DNA from: Oscillospiraceae bacterium
GTDB taxonomy: Bacteria; Bacillota; Clostridia; Oscillospirales; Ruminococcaceae
Direction of reading: 5' to 3'
DNA: 6,147 nt
NCBI GenBank assembly: GCA_900765125.1
Contig: CAAFQL010000088.1
Span: forward strand, 1-6,147
Within the stretch, counting starts at the first letter, position 1. Each line of letters starts with the position of its first letter. The translations under genes were made by a program, and so were the position numbers. A model generated the notes under the pieces. The model saw only the letters and a program-made list of their open reading frames with translations. It did no database searches and had not been told where the DNA came from. Below are positions 1 through 5,158 of this stretch, one piece after another.

Positions 1-108
1 ACCTGATTGAACCATGCAATTCAGAGCGTTGCCGCCGGCACCGCCGACGCCTATTACCTTAATACATACATCCGGTTCAAATGCATCTTCATAAATGAAA
101 TCAGTCAT
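1..108 (-). CDS. ftsZ: Cell division protein FtsZ, N-terminal fragment (36 codons, runs off the window)
   Basis: FtsZ is the tubulin-like GTPase that polymerises into the cytoplasmic Z-ring and recruits the division machinery. Only the first 36 residues are present, starting MTDFIYEDAF; the frame stays open to the window edge. Residues 17-30 read IKVIGVGGAGGNAL, the first beta strand and nucleotide-binding glycine loop typical of FtsZ. The short acidic N-terminus ahead of this strand is the usual family layout. The ATG at 108 is supported by AGGAGG at 119-124, 10 bases upstream. The gene follows divIB but is separated from it by 171 bases that contain a promoter of its own. No ftsA lies between them. 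The identification rests on the glycine-loop motif and the dcw context; the rest of the protein cannot be assessed. Confidence 0.95.
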   Translation of the reverse strand, partial: MTDFIYEDAFEPDVCIKVIGVGGAGGNALNCMVQSG

Positions 109-118
109 TATTTTGCTT

Positions 119-124
119 CCTCCT
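119..124 (-). promoter_or_regulatory. Ribosome binding site of ftsZ
   Basis: The minus strand reads AGGAGG within TTAGGAGGAAGC, 10 bases before the ftsZ ATG. This is a full Shine-Dalgarno match at slightly long spacing, and it fixes the start of the fragment. Confidence 0.85.
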
Positions 125-205
125 AATTTTTGCATATATACTGCTGATACGCTTATTTTATCTGCGCACCATGCTTTCTATCGCTAACATATAAATACAC
201 ATATT

Positions 206-234
206 ATTTTAACACACTTCCAAGCATATTTCAA
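206..234 (-). promoter_or_regulatory. Predicted sigma-A type promoter for ftsZ
   Basis: On the minus strand a -35 box TTGAAA (229-234) is separated by exactly 17 bases from a -10 box TAAAAT (206-211). The three bases before the -10 are TGT, giving an extended -10 TGn. The predicted transcription start is near 198-201, which would leave an untranslated leader of about 90 bases before the ftsZ ATG at 108. The box matches and spacing are visible in the sequence; activity is inferred. It would let ftsZ be made in excess over the upstream cluster genes, as is common for ftsZ. Confidence 0.7.
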
Positions 235-248
235 GTCATTTTTGAAAT
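228..248. repeat. 7-bp inverted repeat overlapping the ftsZ -35 box
   Basis: ATTTCAA (228-234) and TTGAAAT (242-248) are perfect inverted copies separated by 7 bases. One arm contains the whole -35 box of the predicted ftsZ promoter. The geometry suits a dimeric DNA-binding protein, so it may be an operator. Because the region is very AT-rich, chance occurrence is possible. Read on the plus strand it is followed by a T-rich tract (248-261), so a weak terminator of antisense transcription is an alternative. Confidence 0.35.
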
Positions 249-279
249 TTTTTTCTTTTTTAGGCAGATTTTATTATAA

Positions 280-1194
280 TCAGTCATTATTCGCCATTCC
301 GATTTCACCGATAACAGTTTCAGTAGAAGTAGTTGTAACGCTCTCTTCACCGCCCTCAGGGGAAGTGGTAGTAGTAACAACCGTGACCTGATTTGCAAGT
401 TCCACAGACGCCTTGTCCCTGAATGAAATCTGATTATTGCCAACCATCGTAAGATAACCGTTCTTGTCATCGCCAAGTCTATCTATTACGGCTTCTGCAA
501 GAGTTATTTTATACGGTATCTCATTCCAGTTGCCAAGTGAAAATTCTATTCTGTCATCAAAAACAACAACTATATTATACTTGTCCGACATATCTATTGA
601 GGTAATAGGATAACTCATTTCCTCGGACATAATCTCTGTGAATGTTTTAAAAATAATATTTTTTGTATCATCAGATGAAGATATATGAAGTCCGGGTGTA
701 AGAACAACGGGATTAAATCCATGAACTGCCGGAAGATTCTCTCCTTCCTCTGTACTATTTGTAATAATTTTTCCGCTTTCACTGGTCATAAGTATTCCAT
801 TATCGAAAAAAACATTATAGGACTCATGGCAAGCCTGTACGTCTATTACTACTGCATCAGGATATTTTTTTGAAACCTCAGCCTTCTCTATATATATCAT
901 TTCTGATTCTATCTGTTCTTCAATTTCTTTAACATCAAGCCTTAAAAGATTTTCACCCTTTTCCACACTGCTTGAAGCTGCTATTTCCTCAGGTAAATAC
1001 TGAGGTGCTATGCCCGTAACCAAAATTGATGACACATTAAAAAACAATGTCATTGAAAGAGATATTCCCAGACAAGCAGTAAGCACTAAAACCGTAAATA
1101 TATATATCGGCATAAGCCGCCTGCGTCGCCGCATTCTTTTGGCATTTTGGTATCCGGTACGTATTGTTGTTTTTTCGACATCATGCATTGCCAT
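280..1194 (-). CDS. divIB: Cell division protein DivIB/FtsQ
   Basis: DivIB (FtsQ) is a bitopic membrane protein that works with FtsL and DivIC to activate septal wall synthesis. The 304-residue protein has a basic cytoplasmic N-terminus with an arginine run (RMRRRRR, 20-26), one membrane segment at about 29-52, and a POTRA-like domain at about 53-122 that starts FNVSSILVTG and includes KAEVSKKYPDAVVIDV. A beta-rich domain follows to about 265, and the tail (268-304) is rich in Thr and Glu. This order and length fit the family. I chose the ATG at 1194 because AAGGAGG lies 6 bases upstream. A longer frame with an ATG at 1236 has no ribosome binding site, and that ATG sits in the loop of a hairpin. 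The gene follows murA by 75 bases and precedes ftsZ. Sequence conservation in this family is low, so the call rests on architecture plus position. Confidence 0.9.
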   Translation of the reverse strand: MAMHDVEKTTIRTGYQNAKRMRRRRRLMPIYIFTVLVLTACLGISLSMTLFFNVSSILVTGIAPQYLPEEIAASSSVEKGENLLRLDVKEIEEQIESEMIYIEKAEVSKKYPDAVVIDVQACHESYNVFFDNGILMTSESGKIITNSTEEGENLPAVHGFNPVVLTPGLHISSSDDTKNIIFKTFTEIMSEEMSYPITSIDMSDKYNIVVVFDDRIEFSLGNWNEIPYKITLAEAVIDRLGDDKNGYLTMVGNNQISFRDKASVELANQVTVVTTTTSPEGGEESVTTTSTETVIGEIGMANND

Positions 1195-1200
1195 AGCCGC

Positions 1201-1207
1201 CCTCCTT
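1201..1207 (-). promoter_or_regulatory. Ribosome binding site deciding the divIB start
   Basis: The minus strand reads AAGGAGG, 6 bases before the ATG at 1194. It selects this start over the in-frame ATGs at 1236 and 1212 upstream and at 1188 downstream, none of which has comparable spacing. Confidence 0.85.
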
Positions 1208-1221
1208 ATCATCTTTAAATG

Positions 1222-1255
1222 CACATCCGCAGACATCGCACCTTCTGCGGATGTG
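1222..1255 (-). other. Perfect 12-bp stem-loop between murA and divIB
   Basis: CACATCCGCAGA and TCTGCGGATGTG on the minus strand are exact inverted copies separated by a 10-base loop; 7 of the 12 pairs are G-C. It begins about 15 bases after the murA stop codon and ends 14 bases before the divIB ribosome binding site. The bases after it are CATTTAAAG, with no U-tract, so it is not a standard intrinsic terminator for the operon. Likely roles are protecting the 3' end of a murA segment, marking an RNA processing point, or lowering divIB expression. The structure is visible; the role is inferred. Confidence 0.7.
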
Positions 1256-1269
1256 TTATCATTATTATA

Positions 1270-2529
1270 TCACTGAGAGATGCGCAGAATATCTGCTCCG
1301 ACACCTTCCAGAATTTTTTCAATAGTTTCGTATCCTCGATCTATGTGATGAATCTGCCTGACCTCTGTTGTACCCTCTGCCGCAAGTCCTGCGATCACGA
1401 GAGCTGCACCTCCACGAAGATCTGTTGCCGCAACATGAGCCCCGCAGAGCCTATTCACACCATTTACTACAGCTATCCTTCCGGAAACATATATCTCTGC
1501 TCCCATTTGAACTAATCCGTCAACATGGCGGTAACGGCATTCAAATATATTTTCCTCAAAAACAGTTACTCCCTTTGCGACAGTCATAAGAGCCATTATT
1601 ATTGCCTGAACATCAGTGGGAAACCCTGGATGAGGCATAGTACGGAGTCTTGAAACAGCTCTTAATCTTTTCGGTGCACAGAGATATATTGCATCGTCTG
1701 CTTTATCTATACGGCAGCCTGCCTGTTCAAACACCGGCAGAACGTTATCCATACGTGCATTTTGTGCACCAAGAAGTTTTAGTTTTCCGCCTGTAGCAGC
1801 AACGGCTGACAGATATGTTATACCTGCTATACGGTCAGGCATGATCCTATGTGTGCAGCCTATAAGTTCCTTAACACCTTTAATACGTATTGTGCTTTCA
1901 CCATCGCCTTTTATCAAAGCTCCGCACTTTCTGAGAAATTTTGCCAGATCACATATTTCCGGCTCTCTTGCCGCATTGCTGATAACAGTCTCGCCCTTTG
2001 CAAGTACAGCAGCAAGCATGATATTTTCGGTTGCACCTACAGATGGGAACTTCAAATGGATATTGCAGCCGGAAAGTCCATCTGGTGCATGACAATCAAG
2101 CTGTCCGTCACAGCGTTCTATCTTTGCACCCATACGGCAAAGTGCCTCAAGATGGAGATCAATAGGTCTAGGTCCAAGCTCACATCCGCCGGGATAATAA
2201 ACACGGCAAGATCCTGTTTTTCCAAGAAGAGCACCTAAAAACACTATAGATGACCGCATTTCCTGCATCATAGATTCTGGTATTTCACTCATCTCAAGAC
2301 TGTCTGCACAAACAATAACTGTATGTTCTTTCATAGTACATCGGCAGCCTGTATGAGTGAGTATCCTGCAAGCCGAAAAAACATCAGTAAGTCTGGGACA
2401 ATTTTCAAGCACAGTTTCCCCTTTACAAAAAAGAGTTGCCGCCATAAGCGGAAGTGCGCTGTTTTTGGCACCCCGGAGCGGGATCTCTCCTTCCAGTGCA
2501 GTGCCGCCTTTTATAACAAGCTTCTGCAT
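1270..2529 (-). CDS. murA: UDP-N-acetylglucosamine 1-carboxyvinyltransferase MurA
   Basis: MurA transfers enolpyruvate from phosphoenolpyruvate to UDP-GlcNAc in the cytoplasm, the first committed step of peptidoglycan synthesis and the target of fosfomycin. The 419-residue length is typical. Family residues are all present, numbered at or one above the E. coli positions: K22 and N23 in RGAKNSALP, R92, the catalytic-loop C116 in PGGCELGPRP, R121, D306 in GFPTDVQA, R372 in DLRGGAAL, and R398 in HIDRGY. The Cys (not Asp) in the loop predicts fosfomycin sensitivity of this enzyme. The ATG at 2529 is preferred because AGAGGTG ends 6 bases upstream; the GTG at 2538 and the ATG at 2535 overlap or nearly touch that site. 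The protein has 19 cysteines, far more than its neighbours. The start region lies in an inverted repeat. In Bacillus the equivalent place between murG and divIB holds murB. Confidence 0.97.
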   Translation of the reverse strand: MQKLVIKGGTALEGEIPLRGAKNSALPLMAATLFCKGETVLENCPRLTDVFSACRILTHTGCRCTMKEHTVIVCADSLEMSEIPESMMQEMRSSIVFLGALLGKTGSCRVYYPGGCELGPRPIDLHLEALCRMGAKIERCDGQLDCHAPDGLSGCNIHLKFPSVGATENIMLAAVLAKGETVISNAAREPEICDLAKFLRKCGALIKGDGESTIRIKGVKELIGCTHRIMPDRIAGITYLSAVAATGGKLKLLGAQNARMDNVLPVFEQAGCRIDKADDAIYLCAPKRLRAVSRLRTMPHPGFPTDVQAIIMALMTVAKGVTVFEENIFECRYRHVDGLVQMGAEIYVSGRIAVVNGVNRLCGAHVAATDLRGGAALVIAGLAAEGTTEVRQIHHIDRGYETIEKILEGVGADILRISQ

Positions 2530-2568
2530 CTGCATCACCTCTTGTTTTTCTCCATGCTATGCAGATGC
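2526..2568 (-). promoter_or_regulatory. Stem-loop enclosing the murA ribosome binding site and start codon
   Basis: On the minus strand GCATCTGCAT (2559-2568) and ATGCAGATGC (2526-2535) form a perfect 10-bp inverted repeat with a 23-base loop. The loop carries the Shine-Dalgarno sequence AGAGGTG (2536-2542). The 3' arm contains the murA ATG (2527-2529). Folded, the mRNA would pair the start codon and confine the ribosome binding site to a loop, which should reduce murA initiation until the stem is opened. The pairing is read directly from the sequence. That it regulates translation is inferred, and I recognise no known riboswitch or r-protein site here. Confidence 0.55.
2536..2542 (-). promoter_or_regulatory. 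Ribosome binding site of murA
   Basis: The minus strand reads AGAGGTG, with the GAGG core ending 8 bases before the ATG at 2529. It decides against the upstream GTG (2538) and ATG (2535) as the main start, since these fall within or only 2 bases after the GAGG core. Confidence 0.75.
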
Positions 2569-2589
2569 TTTATATTTGGTTACTGTCAT
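2557..2589 (-). other. Possible 10-codon mini-ORF linking murG to the murA hairpin
   Basis: The murG stop codon overlaps an ATG as TAATG (2587-2591). From that ATG a frame encodes MTVTKYKASA and stops at TAG (2557-2559). Its last codons, GCA TCT GCA T, are exactly the 5' arm of the murA start hairpin. There is no well-placed Shine-Dalgarno sequence, so translation would depend on re-initiation by ribosomes finishing murG. A frame this short arises easily by chance. It is listed because of its geometry, not because I am confident it is translated. Confidence 0.2.
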
Positions 2590-3878
2590 TATTTTGTTTC
2601 TGTATTTTTTTCCTGATCAGTTTCCTTGTCAGGCAAAAATTTTGGAACGCAGGACAGTACATTTTCTTTCGCCTTTACAACAGCCTTTTTGAATGTTATC
2701 TTTTCTTTTTCCTTTGGAGCATCAGCAGAAGCATTCTTCTTTTCATTACGCTGAACACTTATATCATAAAGACTTTCTATCACTTCCCAGATTCTGTCCG
2801 GCGTATCATCTATTTGCAGAGACGCAGCCTTTTTAGACATTGAAACAAGTCTCTCAGGCTCATCATAGAACTTCTTCACATGTCGAAGCATTCCTTCTAT
2901 GCTTACATTTTTCTGTTCAATGACAATAGCAGCGCCTGCTTTGCCTAAAACATTAGCATTATGGAACTGATGGTTTCCTGCAACTATAGGTGACGGGATC
3001 AGTATAGAAGCTTTACCCGCAGCTTCCAGCTCTGCAAGTGTACTTGCACCCGCACGGCAAATAACAAGGTCTGCTGCTGCAAGACAAGTATCCATATCAT
3101 TTATGTATTCCGTAATTCTCAAACGGTTGCTGCGCATTGGGATTCCAGCAGCCGCCATTGCCTGAGGGAATGTATCCCTGCCCATTCCTCCATAGCCATG
3201 AATGTGATTTATTTTAAGGTTCTTGTGTACTGTCCATGGGATCATATTTTCCATGACCTCATTTATACATCCTGCACCCAGACTTCCTCCAAAGGACAGT
3301 ATACACATACTGTCATCAAATCCAAGAGCTCTTCTTGCTTCTTCCTTTGATTTTCGTGATATGCCAGAACGAACAGGTAGACCTGTAACTGTATAAGGAC
3401 AATCAAACTCCATATATTCAAGCGCTTCTTTTACAGTAAGCATTACATGGTCAACTTTCTGAGAAAGCATCTTGTTTGTTATGCCCGGGAAAGCGTTCTG
3501 CTCGTGTATCGCACAAGGTACGCCCATCTTTGCAGCCATTCGTATAACAGGACCTGCAACATAGCCTCCTGTTCCGATTGCAATATCAGGCTTAAAGTCC
3601 TCTACGATCTGCTTTGCACGTTTTCCGGACTTTGCCAGAAAATATACAGCTTTAGCATTTCGCTTTATATTTTCAAATGAGATCTTGCGCTGAAAACCGG
3701 CAACTTCAATAGTTGTAAGCTGATAGCCTGACTGAGGCACGAGCTTTGACTCCATACCTCCCGGAGTTCCGGCAAACAGAAATTCTGCTTCCGGATCATG
3801 TGCCTGAATGATTGAAGCAATAGCGAGGGCAGGGTTAATATGTCCGCCTGTTCCTCCGCCTGCTAATAATACTCTCAT
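2589..3878 (-). CDS. murG: MurG: UDP-GlcNAc--lipid I GlcNAc transferase, with C-terminal extension
   Basis: MurG adds GlcNAc to lipid I at the inner face of the membrane, producing lipid II. It is a GT-B glycosyltransferase. The N-terminal domain has GGGTGGH (7-13), GTGGY (102-106) and HEQNAFPG (125-132). The C-terminal domain has FGGSLGA (196-202), CRAGASTLAELEAAGK (274-289) with the donor-binding E283, and GNHQFHNA (301-308) with Q304 and N307. The ATG at 3878 has AGGAGG (3885-3890) 6 bases upstream, and only 18 bases separate it from ftsW. At 429 residues it is longer than the usual 355-370. The conserved core ends near residue 372, and residues 374-429 form a Lys/Glu-rich tail with a basic amphipathic stretch at 394-416 (ITFKKAVVKAKENVLSCV at its start). 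The tail is in frame, with no sign of a frameshift. Confidence 0.97.
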   Translation of the reverse strand: MRVLLAGGGTGGHINPALAIASIIQAHDPEAEFLFAGTPGGMESKLVPQSGYQLTTIEVAGFQRKISFENIKRNAKAVYFLAKSGKRAKQIVEDFKPDIAIGTGGYVAGPVIRMAAKMGVPCAIHEQNAFPGITNKMLSQKVDHVMLTVKEALEYMEFDCPYTVTGLPVRSGISRKSKEEARRALGFDDSMCILSFGGSLGAGCINEVMENMIPWTVHKNLKINHIHGYGGMGRDTFPQAMAAAGIPMRSNRLRITEYINDMDTCLAAADLVICRAGASTLAELEAAGKASILIPSPIVAGNHQFHNANVLGKAGAAIVIEQKNVSIEGMLRHVKKFYDEPERLVSMSKKAASLQIDDTPDRIWEVIESLYDISVQRNEKKNASADAPKEKEKITFKKAVVKAKENVLSCVPKFLPDKETDQEKNTETK

Positions 3879-3896
3879 CTATATCCTCCTATCACA

Positions 3897-5132
3897 TTAT
3901 TCCTGTACTGCTGCTTCGGCAGCTGCTTTTTTACGCCGTACAGTATAGGTGGGTGCTTTATATCTTGCACGTGATATGTTCATTACAACACCCATTTCAG
4001 CCAGCTGTAAAATAAGGGCTGTACCACCGTAACTGAAGAATGGCAGACTTATACCAGTGTTGGGCACAAGATTGCTGACAACAGCAATGTTAAGAAATGC
4101 TTGTAATCCGATATGCATTGTAAATCCTACAGCAAGGAGCATGCCAAACTTATCAGGTGCCTGTGATGCTATACGGAATCCTCTGTATACCAAAAGTGCA
4201 AAGAGAAGAACAACTGTAAGTGCACCTACAAAACCAAGTTCTTCACAGACAATAGAAAATACGAAGTCATTTTTAGTTTCAGGAAGATATAGGAATTTCT
4301 GTCTTGATTCACCAAGACCCAATCCGAAAAATCCACCCGAACCAATAGCTATCAGTGACTGACAAGTTTGCCATGTACCACCCTCACTATCAGAAAACGG
4401 GTCGAGCCATGACTGAATTCTTACCTGAATGTAGTCGTAACCTTCATAAATAGACAAGAATGCTACGATCGCAAGGACAGCTGCTATTCCTGCTACAATA
4501 AGAATCAAAAAGTGACGTGGTCTTGCTCCGCCTACCCATATAAGTGTCATACCGATAAGACCAATAAGGATAGTACATGAAAGATGTGGTTCAAGCATAA
4601 GCAAAGCGGCAACTATTCCCAAGGCCACAAGATATGGCAGAATACCTGTACGGAACTTATGCATTTGTCCATAATTCATTTCAATTAGATATGCAAAGAA
4701 TATAACCAGACCGATCTTCATAAGCTCTGAGGGCTGGAAGTTAAAAGTACCGATAACTAACCATCGCTGAGCACCACCCGCACTTGTACCAACAATAAGT
4801 ACCAGAGCGAGCAGCACAACAGGCACAACGTAACTTCCTATAGCAATAATAGGCGTGCGATAGATACGATAATCAACTATCGAAAGAACATACATAAGGA
4901 TAAGACCTATTGCGCCTGTCTTTATCTGTTCTTCAGCATAAAATGTTCCGCTGTGACCCTCAGCGATCGCCCAGGCATAGCTGGCGGAGAACATCATGAT
5001 AATACCCATAACAAGAAGTGCAAGCACTGTCAGGAAAAACGGCACATCTACTTCGCCGTAGCGCACACCTCTTTGAACAAAAGGAAAACGCAGTCTGAGA
5101 CGCTCCTTCTTTTTTCTCGTGGCTTCAGCCAT
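3897..5132 (-). CDS. ftsW: SEDS-family septal peptidoglycan polymerase FtsW (or SpoVE)
   Basis: SEDS proteins polymerise lipid II into glycan strands together with a class B penicillin-binding protein; FtsW does this at the septum. The 411-residue protein has a basic cytoplasmic N-terminus (1-28), about ten membrane segments between 31 and 386, and a basic C-terminal tail. Family signatures are GGAQRW (119-124), FQPSELMKI (132-140), DPFSDSEGG (244-252) with D248 at the catalytic-Asp position, QSLIAIGSGG (258-267), YLPETKNDFVF (282-292), and NTGISLPFFSYGG (358-370). The motif usually read as PDxG is EPHLS (181-185), with His for Asp. The ATG at 5132 has AAGGAGG (5139-5145) 6 bases upstream. 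It follows mraY by 26 bases and precedes murG by 18. FtsW and the sporulation paralogue SpoVE cannot be told apart by sequence alone; the position fits either. RodA is less likely in this context. Confidence 0.93.
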   Translation of the reverse strand: MAEATRKKKERLRLRFPFVQRGVRYGEVDVPFFLTVLALLVMGIIMMFSASYAWAIAEGHSGTFYAEEQIKTGAIGLILMYVLSIVDYRIYRTPIIAIGSYVVPVVLLALVLIVGTSAGGAQRWLVIGTFNFQPSELMKIGLVIFFAYLIEMNYGQMHKFRTGILPYLVALGIVAALLMLEPHLSCTILIGLIGMTLIWVGGARPRHFLILIVAGIAAVLAIVAFLSIYEGYDYIQVRIQSWLDPFSDSEGGTWQTCQSLIAIGSGGFFGLGLGESRQKFLYLPETKNDFVFSIVCEELGFVGALTVVLLFALLVYRGFRIASQAPDKFGMLLAVGFTMHIGLQAFLNIAVVSNLVPNTGISLPFFSYGGTALILQLAEMGVVMNISRARYKAPTYTVRRKKAAAEAAVQE

Positions 5133-5158
5133 ACAGAACCTCCTTAAATTTCAGCCTT

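Noticed and set aside
273..278. Perfect TATAAT on the minus strand just after the divIB stop codon
   Set aside because: No -35-like hexamer occurs 16-18 bases upstream, and there is no extended -10 TG. The promoter at 206-234 is much better.
109..279. Possible small gene or structured RNA in the divIB-ftsZ gap
   Set aside because: Apart from the promoter, the inverted repeat and the ftsZ ribosome binding site, I see only AT-rich sequence with weak 4-bp pairings and no coding frame with a start signal.
231..476. Minus-strand 81-codon frame overlapping the divIB 3' end and the ftsZ promoter
   Set aside because: It is an out-of-frame, Leu/Arg-rich translation of divIB ending in the AT-rich gap, with no start signal.
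1195..1236. Upstream ATG at 1236 giving a 318-residue DivIB
   Set aside because: This ATG lies in the loop of the 12-bp hairpin with no ribosome binding site, whereas AAGGAGG sits 6 bases before the ATG at 1194.
1222..1255. murA-divIB hairpin as an intrinsic terminator
   Set aside because: The downstream bases are CATTTAAAG with no U-run in the direction of the operon. On the other strand the T-richness is interrupted, and no gene reads that way.
2530..2538. GTG at 2538 or ATG at 2535 as the murA start
   Set aside because: Both overlap or nearly touch the GAGG core. The ATG at 2529 has correct spacing and places K22/N23 at the family positions.
685..5147. Plus-strand open frames scattered through 685-5147, for example 1849-2238 and 4057-4362
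   Set aside because: They lie opposite well-supported genes, lack ribosome binding sites and recognisable domains, and are best explained as antisense shadows.
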